This document shows, piece after piece, positions 1 to 5,246 of a stretch of DNA of 6,370 nt. The DNA comes from Nitrosomonadales bacterium (GTDB lineage: Bacteria > Pseudomonadota > Gammaproteobacteria > Burkholderiales > Nitrosomonadaceae), in contig SPBV01000104.1 of assembly GCA_004525885.1 (NCBI GenBank), forward strand, positions 1-6,370, given 5' to 3'. The notes beneath the pieces were generated by a model that saw nothing but the letters and a program-made list of their open reading frames with translations, made no database searches and was not told the origin of the DNA. Numbering within the stretch: the first letter of the stretch is position 1; every line of letters starts with the position of its first letter. The position numbers and the translations under genes are program-made.

Positions 1-428
1 GTAGGTGATGCATTAGTAATTTGATAATACTGTCTTTTCTTAATACGTAATAGCGACTCTGGTAGATCAATACTAAAAGCATTACGACCCTCAAACTGTA
101 TTTTCCTGATAGCTGTACATATAAATTGAATCTTTGATTCATCCTTAGATGTAACGAAAGTTACTTTATTTGAATGTAATACAACCTGGCCTAGTTTCTC
201 AGCTTCGCCAGAATCTACTACTATTTTTCCAAGTTCAGGATCAATTGCTAAAATTGACGTTAAGATAAAATCATCGTTGTGCCCAAAATGAAGGGCAACA
301 AGCATATTTCTTTGCATAACTGCCTGTAAAATATTCTGAATATTAGATTTTGAAGAAACACGAGATTTATTGTCTCCTATCTCTGGAGATAACTCTATCA
401 CCCAATTAGTTTGGTTCCTCTTGGTCAT
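1..428 (-). CDS. ycgR: Flagellar brake protein YcgR, N-terminal part (3' end outside window)
   Basis: YcgR proteins bind c-di-GMP through a C-terminal PilZ domain and then slow or bias the flagellar motor. Here 142 codons are visible from ATG at 428, preceded by a good ribosome site (GGAGAG, 8 nt away). The gene runs off the window at base 1 with no stop. Residues ~25-120 fit the YcgR N-terminal domain: an early 'IQNILQAVMQRNMLVALHF' segment, then alternating beta strands. Residues 126-136 read LLRIKKRQYYQ, which aligns with the family linker-PilZ junction LLRLQRREYFR. The last Arg of the c-di-GMP-binding RxxxR motif is therefore Gln136 (codon CAA, one transition from CGA). No frameshift or stop is visible. 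The gene lies 422 nt downstream of fliT in the same orientation, which fits a flagellar role. Family assignment is fairly secure from the domain junction; whether it still binds c-di-GMP is open, and the main PilZ body cannot be seen. Confidence 0.85.
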   Translation of the reverse strand, partial: MTKRNQTNWVIELSPEIGDNKSRVSSKSNIQNILQAVMQRNMLVALHFGHNDDFILTSILAIDPELGKIVVDSGEAEKLGQVVLHSNKVTFVTSKDESKIQFICTAIRKIQFEGRNAFSIDLPESLLRIKKRQYYQITNASP

Positions 429-436
429 TCTTACTT

Positions 437-442
437 CTCTCC
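437..442 (-). promoter_or_regulatory. Ribosome binding site of ycgR
   Basis: On the minus strand GGAGAG lies 8 nt before the ATG at 428. It supports that start and shows that the open frame at the left edge is a real translated gene although its end is not in the window. Confidence 0.7.
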
Positions 443-546
443 AGTAGATATTATTGTCTGTTAAAAATGTAGGGGGCTGAACAGAGTGCACTTCATTACT
501 AGGCTTAAATGTAAAGCGAAGTATAAGCTTTATCCCAAGTCACCAC

Positions 547-573
547 GTAAGCGCATGGTTAGACGAAACTTTA
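547..573 (-). promoter_or_regulatory. Possible sigma-28 (FliA) promoter of ycgR
   Basis: On the minus strand a perfect copy of the enterobacterial sigma-28 -35 box, TAAAGTTT (566-573), is followed after exactly 11 nt by GCGCTTAC (547-554), which matches the -10 consensus GCCGATAA at only four of eight positions. Known biology supports it, since ycgR is a late, FliA-dependent gene in Escherichia coli. The site would give a leader of about 110 nt. One perfect 8-mer can occur by chance in AT-rich DNA and the -10 is poor, so this is tentative. Confidence 0.25.
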
Positions 574-776
574 TTTTCTTAGTTTGATAGTAACACTAAC
601 TCTTAAACTTGCGAGTAAACACCCTAAATATAATACTTAGGTAATAATATCTTCGGCAATCAGTCAACGACCTTTAGTAATTACTTTAGATACTTCATTC
701 TGCTGGGATGGGAAGAGGGGATACTATATATCTTGCTCCGTTAAATCTTAATGTAATATATATTAATAAATAGATA

Positions 777-816
777 AGCAATTAATTATAAATAATATTC
801 TCTGTTATAAATTGCT
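777..816 (-). terminator. Possible weak terminator hairpin after fliT
   Basis: Starting about 35 nt after the fliT stop, the minus strand reads AGCAATTTATAA, a 13-nt loop, then TTATAATTAATTGCT. The arms pair over 12 bp with one 3-nt bulge and are followed by the moderately T-rich TATCTATTTATT. The stem is almost entirely A/U and there is no clean U-tract, so it may be a weak terminator, an RNA 3'-end stabiliser or a chance AT-rich palindrome. Confidence 0.35.
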
Positions 817-850
817 ATTATTCTTGGGCTAGGTGTCTATGATAACTTAC

Positions 851-1165
851 CTACGTTTGCAGACAGCGCTTATAGACAGGGTTGCTTAGAATATTTTGTA
901 GCTGTGCCATCCATGGCTGAGTGAGAATTCTAATCTCAGCATCATCAGCTAGGATCTGCTGAATAATTTTTTGCTTGCGCTGCCGTGTCTCACCATCCAA
1001 CATTTTATTTGCATTGTTTATCATAAGCTTTCTTGTTAGCCCCCTACATTCTTGTTCAAGCGCTATCAAATTCTCCCAATCAGCACTTTGTGCGGCCTTT
1101 AGCATTTGCCCTGTAATAGCCAGAATAGACTCGTAAATAACAATAATCTCAGAACTATTATTCAT
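851..1165 (-). CDS. fliT: FliT-type flagellar export chaperone
   Basis: FliT is a small cytoplasmic helical chaperone that binds the filament-cap protein FliD and helps to deliver it to the flagellar export gate; in enterobacteria it also restrains the FlhDC regulator. This 104-residue protein has family size and looks all-helical with no membrane segment. Landmarks resembling betaproteobacterial FliT are an N-terminal Y11ESI..ITGQML helix, W30ENLIALEQEC40, a charged ETRQRKQ linker (59-65), I71LADDAEIR79 and P84WM86. The frame closes upstream at a TAA, so ATG at 1165 is the first possible start. The 28 nt between the GGDEF stop and this ATG hold no recognisable Shine-Dalgarno, so translation may depend on coupling to the preceding gene. 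The usual partners fliD and fliS are not in the roughly 5 kb upstream. The function rests on motif memory; a short helical protein could be mis-assigned, but the flagellar context (ycgR) supports it. Confidence 0.82.
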   Translation of the reverse strand: MNNSSEIIVIYESILAITGQMLKAAQSADWENLIALEQECRGLTRKLMINNANKMLDGETRQRKQKIIQQILADDAEIRILTQPWMAQLQNILSNPVYKRCLQT

Positions 1166-1193
1166 TGTAATATATAGTTAGTAATTCTTAGTT

Positions 1194-1994
1194 TCAATCT
1201 GCTATAACAATCTGATTCTTTCCACCAGTCTTCGCCATATACAGGGCCCTATCAGCACGATCAATTACAGAGCTTTGATGCTCATAGCGAGTACGCGCGA
1301 CCACACCGGCACTAAACGTAATTGGTATTGATTGGTCAGCTTGTAATAAACATTTATCCACCAAGTTATCCTGTAGTCTTTTTGTTACTAATGCTGCTAA
1401 TTCTATAGTGGTATTCGGTAGCAAAATAACGAATTCTTCTCCATTAAGACGACCAACAATATCACTAGGACGCAGAGATCTTTTAGTAATATTTACCAGG
1501 TATGACAAAACTCGATCACCTGCATGATGACCATAGGTGTCATTGAATAGCTTAAAGTCATCAAGGTTGATCAAAACTAAGCATAGCAAATTATTGTGCC
1601 GGTCTGCGCGTGCAGCCTCTCTTAGTAGAGAAGCATCTAGCCCAACTCGATTTAAGGCTCCTGTAGCATCCGTATGAACCAATTCTTCGAGTGCTTCCAA
1701 TTCATTTTTTAATGCCTTGATATCTTTTTCTGTACGATGTACCTTTTCCCGTGCATTTATAACTTCATTACTAAAATACAAGTGTTTGGTTTCGATTAAT
1801 ACTCCATCAAGAATATTGATTATTTCACTAAGATTATCGGTTGACCTAATTTGCTGTGAATAGCTTTCAATTTGTTTGAAATACTCATTAATGCCAACTG
1901 AATTTTTATTTTTGTTTATAGATACTTGTGTCGACTCGGTAATATTATTTGTTTTGAATATCTGAAATTTTTTCTTTTCTTTAGTGATGTTCAT
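1194..1994 (-). CDS. Soluble GGDEF-domain protein with degenerate active site and intact I-site
   Basis: Diguanylate cyclases make c-di-GMP from two GTP. This 266-residue cytoplasmic protein has an unassigned, Asn/Lys-rich N-terminal region (1-75), a probable coiled coil (~77-105) and a GGDEF domain (~105-264). Aligning without gaps to PleD around the active site shows retained N151 and D160 (guanine contacts), E186 of the signature, and R175PSD178, an inhibitory RxxD site exactly five residues before the signature. Against this, the first Asp of the metal-binding DxD is Asn143 (I-N-L-D-D-F-K), the signature reads N184GEEF instead of GGEEF, and the DxLTGxxNR motif has lost its Leu (D109ATGALNR116). 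The start at 1994 has a strong GGGAGG site 9 nt upstream. fliT follows 28 nt after the stop, suggesting co-transcription. GGDEF membership is certain; catalysis is doubtful. It may act as a c-di-GMP receptor through the I-site, as known for some inactive GGDEF proteins. Confidence 0.95.
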   Translation of the reverse strand: MNITKEKKKFQIFKTNNITESTQVSINKNKNSVGINEYFKQIESYSQQIRSTDNLSEIINILDGVLIETKHLYFSNEVINAREKVHRTEKDIKALKNELEALEELVHTDATGALNRVGLDASLLREAARADRHNNLLCLVLINLDDFKLFNDTYGHHAGDRVLSYLVNITKRSLRPSDIVGRLNGEEFVILLPNTTIELAALVTKRLQDNLVDKCLLQADQSIPITFSAGVVARTRYEHQSSVIDRADRALYMAKTGGKNQIVIAD

Positions 1995-2003
1995 TTCCCA
2001 TTG

Positions 2004-2009
2004 CCTCCC
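2004..2009 (-). promoter_or_regulatory. Strong ribosome binding site of the GGDEF gene
   Basis: GGGAGG on the minus strand lies 9 nt before the ATG at 1994. It fixes that start and is the best ribosome site in the window, in contrast to the following fliT gene, which has none. Confidence 0.75.
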
Positions 2010-2012
2010 AAA

Positions 2013-2038
2013 ATAAAACAGATAGCTAACTGTTTAAT
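2013..2038. promoter_or_regulatory. Inverted repeat, possible operator or leader hairpin
   Basis: The plus strand reads ATAAAACAG, 8 nt (ATAGCTAA), CTGTTTAAT: 9-bp arms with one mismatch around a central AGCT. It overlaps the proposed -10 box (2036-2041) and ends just upstream of the GGDEF ribosome site. It could bind a regulator or fold in the leader RNA. No known operator was recognised. Confidence 0.3.
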
Positions 2039-2063
2039 ATAAACTAGCTTTTATTTAAGTTAA
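2036..2063 (-). promoter_or_regulatory. Possible sigma-70 promoter of the GGDEF-fliT unit
   Basis: On the minus strand TTAACT (2058-2063, four of six to TTGACA) and TATATT (2036-2041, five of six to TATAAT) are separated by 16 nt, about 40 nt before the start codon at 1994. The 205-nt gap after the upstream regulator makes a separate promoter likely, but AT-rich sequence yields such matches easily. No sigma-28-like site was seen in this gap. Confidence 0.3.
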
Positions 2064-2199
2064 AAATAATACTTAGAATTTTACGATCGCAACCAAGTTA
2101 ACAGAGAAAATACAAAGCTATAAGCTAGATAAACGGGACAATTGTCGCTGTTCTCTAAATCAACTGTGTTTATGGAGAGAAGATAGGTAGGGAAGTGAG

Positions 2200-2832
2200 T
2201 TAATCGACCAAATGATTTCTAATTGCGTAGCGAGTTAACTCAGAATTATTGCTAAGTTTCAGCTTTTCCAGAAGACGAGACCGATATACGCTTATAGTTT
2301 TAGGGCTTAAACATAATTCAGTAGAAATATCAGAAGGAGTTTTACCGGTCGCAATGAGACACAAAGTCTGAAACTCCCGATCAGATAGAATCTCATGTAG
2401 TGGTTGATCAGTATCCTGACCTAGGATATTAGCAAGTTCTTGAGCAAGGGCGGCACTGATATATTTTTTTCCAGTAGCGACTTGGCGTATCGCAGTAACA
2501 AGCTGGGAAGGGGCACTTTGCTTATTAAGATAGCCAGATGCGCCTGCCTTTAAAGCACGTACCGCAAATTCATGTTCTGTGTGCATACTTAACATCAAAA
2601 CTGTCAGTTTAGGTTGCTCTTTCTTAATTTGTTTGAGTACTTCAATACCACTCTTATCAGGTAGAGAAATATCGAGCAACATAACATCAAAAACATTTTC
2701 TCGTACAATCTTAATCGCCTCTAACCCGGTTTCTGCCTCACCTGTAACAGAAATATTGTCAGTTTCGCTAAGTATTTGTTTTAACCCCTGACGCACAATC
2801 GCATGGTCGTCAGCTATTATTACGCGTATCAT
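2200..2832 (-). CDS. NarL/FixJ-family response regulator (REC + LuxR-type HTH)
   Basis: This 210-residue protein is a transcription factor switched by phosphorylation. The receiver (1-120) shows acidic pocket D8 D9, phospho-acceptor D54 (LLDISLPD), S82 and K104. The LuxR-type helix-turn-helix covers ~148-208: LSDREFQTLCLIATGK, then SDIS.ELCLSPKTISVYRSRLLEKL, with the dimerisation helix at the end. All key receiver residues are present and the length is normal. Its ATG overlaps the stop of the preceding kinase gene (ATGA at 2829-2832) and only a weak TTGGA lies before it, so translational coupling to the kinase is likely. HisKA_3 kinases such as that neighbour normally pair with NarL-type regulators, making this the cognate output. 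It resembles GacA/UvrY-like regulators in general layout, but the target genes cannot be read from the sequence; the adjacent flagellar genes are only a guess. Confidence 0.96.
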   Translation of the reverse strand: MIRVIIADDHAIVRQGLKQILSETDNISVTGEAETGLEAIKIVRENVFDVMLLDISLPDKSGIEVLKQIKKEQPKLTVLMLSMHTEHEFAVRALKAGASGYLNKQSAPSQLVTAIRQVATGKKYISAALAQELANILGQDTDQPLHEILSDREFQTLCLIATGKTPSDISTELCLSPKTISVYRSRLLEKLKLSNNSELTRYAIRNHLVD

Positions 2833-4469
2833 CTGTAATCCAAGTTTTCAGTGTGCTGTAATATTCTTGTCAGAATCTGATGATTAGTTGCGAGCGCTGG
2901 TCGTAACGTTGTTGGAGTTATATTCTTGTCTATCGGCTTCTTTGATGATATCTCCATCGCATTTTCTGGAATTGAAATACTTACTTTGGTTCCCTTGCCT
3001 GGCTTGCCAGTAATAAAAAGATTGCCCCTAAGTTGCTGGCAGCGTTCACGCATACCACGGATTCCAAAAGATTGTGGTTTTGTTATATCTTGGTCTGAGA
3101 TCCCACATCCATTATCAGTAACTTCAAGAAATATCCACCCGTCTTTCTCAGAAAGTCGAATCTGCAGTCTTGAAGCATTTGCATGCTTTGAAATATTCGT
3201 CAGAGTCTCTTGAAAAATTCGAAAAATAGCTACTGATAGCTCAGAATCTAATGGAATTTCATCACTATCACATGAAACTCGATACCGAAGTCTGGCGCGC
3301 CCACAGAACTCTTTTGCTTGCCATTTGACAGCAGCAACGATTCCACAGTCTAGTATCCCCGGGCGCAAATCCATTGATATTCTACGTGTGCTATCAATCA
3401 CCTGATCGACTAAAGACTCAATTGATTCAGCCTTTTTTCGATAAGAAACTGGTTTATTTGATACACCATCGGCCCATGGCAACAGTTCACATTTAATCGC
3501 AGTCAGAATACCTCCGATATCATCATGTATTTCTCTAGCAATCCTTGCGCGCTCTTGTTCCTTAATTTTCTGTAAATAGGAGGAAAGTTCGGCTAACTGT
3601 TCACGAGAACTAGCTATTTCTATTTCAGCCAACTTGTTCCTGGTAATATTTATTACGATACCATCCCATAGAGTCGCTTTGCTAGAAGTTTGTCTAGGAG
3701 TAGCACGTAAGCTAATCCACTTCACTTCGGTTTCCTTATCTACCCGGATACGACCTTCCCAGTTCCAAGGAGAAAGATTATTAGCTGAAGCAGTCATTGA
3801 GCTGCAATAGGATGGCCAATCTTGAGGTATTATCATCTCTGAAAATATCTCTGGGGTATCCATAAGAGTGCTTGGATGCAAACCAAGTAACATTAGTGAG
3901 CCATCACTTACGTATGGAAAACTTATTTTTTCTTGCTGTTCTAGCATGAACTGGAACATTACACCAGGAAGGTTGGAAGCGATTGCCCGAAAACGAGCCT
4001 CACTTTTTTTCAATGCGGTCTGTGAGAGACTGAACTGTCTGCGATTTTCTGCCTCAAGTAGACTGCGTTGTACAACTGGAACTAGCCGTGCGGGACTACC
4101 TTTCATCACAAAATCGTGTGCTCCTGCCTTCATTAAAGATGCTGCTGTTTCTTCACCGATGCATCCTGACACTATAATCAATGGAATATCTAGATCATGC
4201 TCCTTCAGTAATGTTAATGCTTCTCCAGCGTCGAAATCTGGCAGATTATAATCAGATAGAATCACATCCCAATTTTCGCTATTCAGCGCATCCCGCAAAC
4301 TCTCAATAGTTTCAACACGTAAGCAATAGACTGCAAACCCACTCTCTTTAAGAGGACATAAAATTAATTCTGCATCATCTGCCGAATCTTCAATCATTAA
4401 TACGCGCAAAGTCTGATGTCCCATGCTTTTATACCCCATGAGTGGAGTTCTTGTTAAACTGATCGGCAC
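2829..4469 (-). CDS. Hybrid sensor kinase: N-terminal REC, PAS, HisKA_3, HATPase (NarX/DegS type)
   Basis: This 546-residue cytoplasmic kinase has no membrane segment. Domains in order are: receiver ~20-140 (E27 D28, phospho-acceptor D73, S101, K123), PAS ~155-282 (begins FRAIASNLPGVMFQ), a short helix, HisKA_3 dimerisation domain ~302-370 with His315 in EIHDDIGG, and HATPase ~410-502 with N425, D452NGCGI and a G469IRGM box. A tail of about 44 residues after the ATPase is unassigned. The N-terminal receiver implies that another kinase, possibly the upstream PAS kinase, feeds phosphate or an allosteric signal into this one, whose catalytic core should phosphorylate the NarL-type regulator encoded next (4-nt overlap). 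The longest frame starts with GTG at 4469 without a clear ribosome site. ATG at 4424 (residue 16), with GGGG 9 nt upstream and only five residues before the first receiver strand, is an equally good or better start. The ligand of the PAS domain is unknown. Confidence 0.95.
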   Translation of the reverse strand: MPISLTRTPLMGYKSMGHQTLRVLMIEDSADDAELILCPLKESGFAVYCLRVETIESLRDALNSENWDVILSDYNLPDFDAGEALTLLKEHDLDIPLIIVSGCIGEETAASLMKAGAHDFVMKGSPARLVPVVQRSLLEAENRRQFSLSQTALKKSEARFRAIASNLPGVMFQFMLEQQEKISFPYVSDGSLMLLGLHPSTLMDTPEIFSEMIIPQDWPSYCSSMTASANNLSPWNWEGRIRVDKETEVKWISLRATPRQTSSKATLWDGIVINITRNKLAEIEIASSREQLAELSSYLQKIKEQERARIAREIHDDIGGILTAIKCELLPWADGVSNKPVSYRKKAESIESLVDQVIDSTRRISMDLRPGILDCGIVAAVKWQAKEFCGRARLRYRVSCDSDEIPLDSELSVAIFRIFQETLTNISKHANASRLQIRLSEKDGWIFLEVTDNGCGISDQDITKPQSFGIRGMRERCQQLRGNLFITGKPGKGTKVSISIPENAMEISSKKPIDKNITPTTLRPALATNHQILTRILQHTENLDYR

Positions 4470-4516
4470 TATTTGAGCTAGTCCGTTTTCCTAATAAATT
4501 GGCATAAAATTGATCA

Positions 4517-4545
4517 TTTTGTATATGTCATGATAATTAGTATCA
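4517..4545 (-). promoter_or_regulatory. Possible sigma-70 promoter of the REC-PAS kinase operon
   Basis: On the minus strand TTGATA (-35, five of six matches) and TACAAA (-10, four of six) are spaced 17 nt, roughly 50 nt before the GTG at 4469. The -35 sits within a TGATA-N5-TATCA dyad, which could allow regulation. Weak -10 and AT-rich context keep this tentative. Confidence 0.25.
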
Positions 4546-4547
4546 AT

Positions 4548-4563
4548 ACCAAAACACCAAAAC
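4548..4563. repeat. Two tandem copies of ACCAAAAC
   Basis: Two perfect head-to-tail 8-bp units just upstream of the proposed kinase promoter. They could be half-sites for a direct-repeat-binding regulator or simple low-complexity sequence; only two copies exist. Confidence 0.35.
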
Positions 4564-4652
4564 ACGAACAATAATTTACTGTAAATTTATATGAATACAA
4601 TCTCAGTCTTTAACATTCTACCAATAACTAGACTAGCTTGCTAAATGCAGGG

Positions 4653-4665
4653 GAGAACAGTTCTC
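4653..4665. promoter_or_regulatory. Hyphenated palindrome GAGAAC-A-GTTCTC
   Basis: Perfect 6-bp arms around one base, about 80 nt past the stop of the receiver gene. On RNA it would be a very short hairpin without a following U-tract, so a protein-binding site is more likely than a terminator. It matches no operator that I recognise with confidence. Confidence 0.25.
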
Positions 4666-4742
4666 TATCAAGTAACACGCATTCATTTGTCAGATTACCA
4701 GTCCATAATAAATCTACCAGAATAATTACAGGTGTAAATTTC

Positions 4743-5213
4743 TTAATTCTCTCTTCTAATACCTCTGCGTACTGGAGATTCGTTCAATTCTAGCCAGTAC
4801 AACCCAAACTGCTTAGCAAAATCAATAAATTTACCAAAATCAACTGGTTTACGTACGTAACTATTAGCGCCTAGCTGATAACTTTCAACTAGGTCTTTCT
4901 GCTCCGATGAAGTGGTAAGGACCACTACTGGAAGCAGTTTTGTCCTGGGATCCTCACGTACTCGTTTTAGCACTTCAAAACCATCAACTTTAGGAAGTTT
5001 AAGGTCAAGAAGCATAACCTCTGGCATTATACGGGCATCGCGATCAACATAGGCTCCAGTTGCGAACAAGTAATCCAAGGCCTCCTCACCATCGCAGCAA
5101 GTTATGATTTTACTTGTAATATTCGCTTCCTTAAATGCCAACAGTGCAAGATCTCGGTCATCTGGGTTATCTTCCACCAGCAAAATTACTTTATCTATAG
5201 TTTGTGTGCTCAA
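4743..5213 (-). CDS. Stand-alone receiver protein, Rcp1-type response regulator
   Basis: This 156-residue protein is a single receiver domain without an output domain. Key residues are all present: E14 D15 (Mg site, VEDNPDD), phospho-acceptor D70 (LLDLKLPKVDG), T100, and K122 in VRKPVDF. The insert between beta-2 and beta-3 (DYLFATGAYVDRD) and the C-terminal WLELNE helix are typical of the Rcp1 group, which serves phytochrome-like and related kinases whose phospho-site reads SHDLRAPLR, as in the kinase encoded 33 nt upstream. It therefore probably accepts phosphate from that kinase and passes on a signal by protein contact or as a phosphate carrier, perhaps toward the receiver-bearing kinase downstream. 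The start is TTG at 5213, chosen because AAAGGA lies 4 nt before it, the frame has no ATG near the receiver start, and a stop closes it at about 5243. The 14 C-terminal residues are short, basic and unassigned. Confidence 0.95.
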   Translation of the reverse strand: MSTQTIDKVILLVEDNPDDRDLALLAFKEANITSKIITCCDGEEALDYLFATGAYVDRDARIMPEVMLLDLKLPKVDGFEVLKRVREDPRTKLLPVVVLTTSSEQKDLVESYQLGANSYVRKPVDFGKFIDFAKQFGLYWLELNESPVRRGIRREN

Positions 5214-5217
5214 TCTG

Positions 5218-5223
5218 TCCTTT
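5218..5223 (-). promoter_or_regulatory. Ribosome binding site that selects the TTG start of the receiver gene
   Basis: AAAGGA on the minus strand, 4 nt before TTG at 5213. It decides the start, since no ATG is available before the receiver domain. The spacing is a little short and the start codon weak, so expression may be limited relative to the upstream kinase. Confidence 0.55.
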
Positions 5224-5246
5224 GTCTTTAGCAGGCCGTCTTAACT

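Larger units (their letters stand above)
429..850. other. Gene-free AT-rich gap between fliT and ycgR
   Basis: No convincing open frame, tRNA or repeat family was found on either strand across these 422 bases. The gap holds the ycgR ribosome site, a possible sigma-28 promoter near 547-573 and an imperfect hairpin near 777-816 that could end the fliT transcript. The rest is AT-rich sequence with short palindromes of the kind expected by chance. Its length suggests that ycgR is transcribed from its own promoter. Confidence 0.6.
4470..4742. other. AT-rich gap between the two signalling modules
   Basis: No open frame or RNA gene was seen in these 273 bases. On the minus strand a possible promoter for the downstream kinase reads TTGATA, 17 nt, TACAAA at about 4517-4545. 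The gap also holds a 13-bp hyphenated palindrome GAGAAC-A-GTTCTC (4653-4665), TGATA/TATCA arms at 4531-4545 that overlap that promoter's -35 side, and two tandem copies of ACCAAAAC (4548-4563). I found no hairpin followed by a U-tract after the receiver gene, so read-through from the upstream module remains possible. Confidence 0.45.

Noticed and set aside
2137..2146. Perfect 10-bp palindrome GACAATTGTC
   Set aside because: Several 10-bp palindromes are expected by chance in a window of this size; no second copy or promoter overlap gives it weight.
2151..2181. TTCTCT/AGAGAA inverted repeat after the NarL regulator as a terminator
   Set aside because: The stem is short, the inner pairing needs a bulge, and no U-tract follows on the minus-strand transcript.
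2579..4251. Plus-strand open frames at 2579-2791, 2926-3213 and 3868-4251
   Set aside because: They lie wholly inside the antisense of the NarL regulator and the hybrid kinase, show no recognisable domain, and are shadows of well-supported minus-strand genes.
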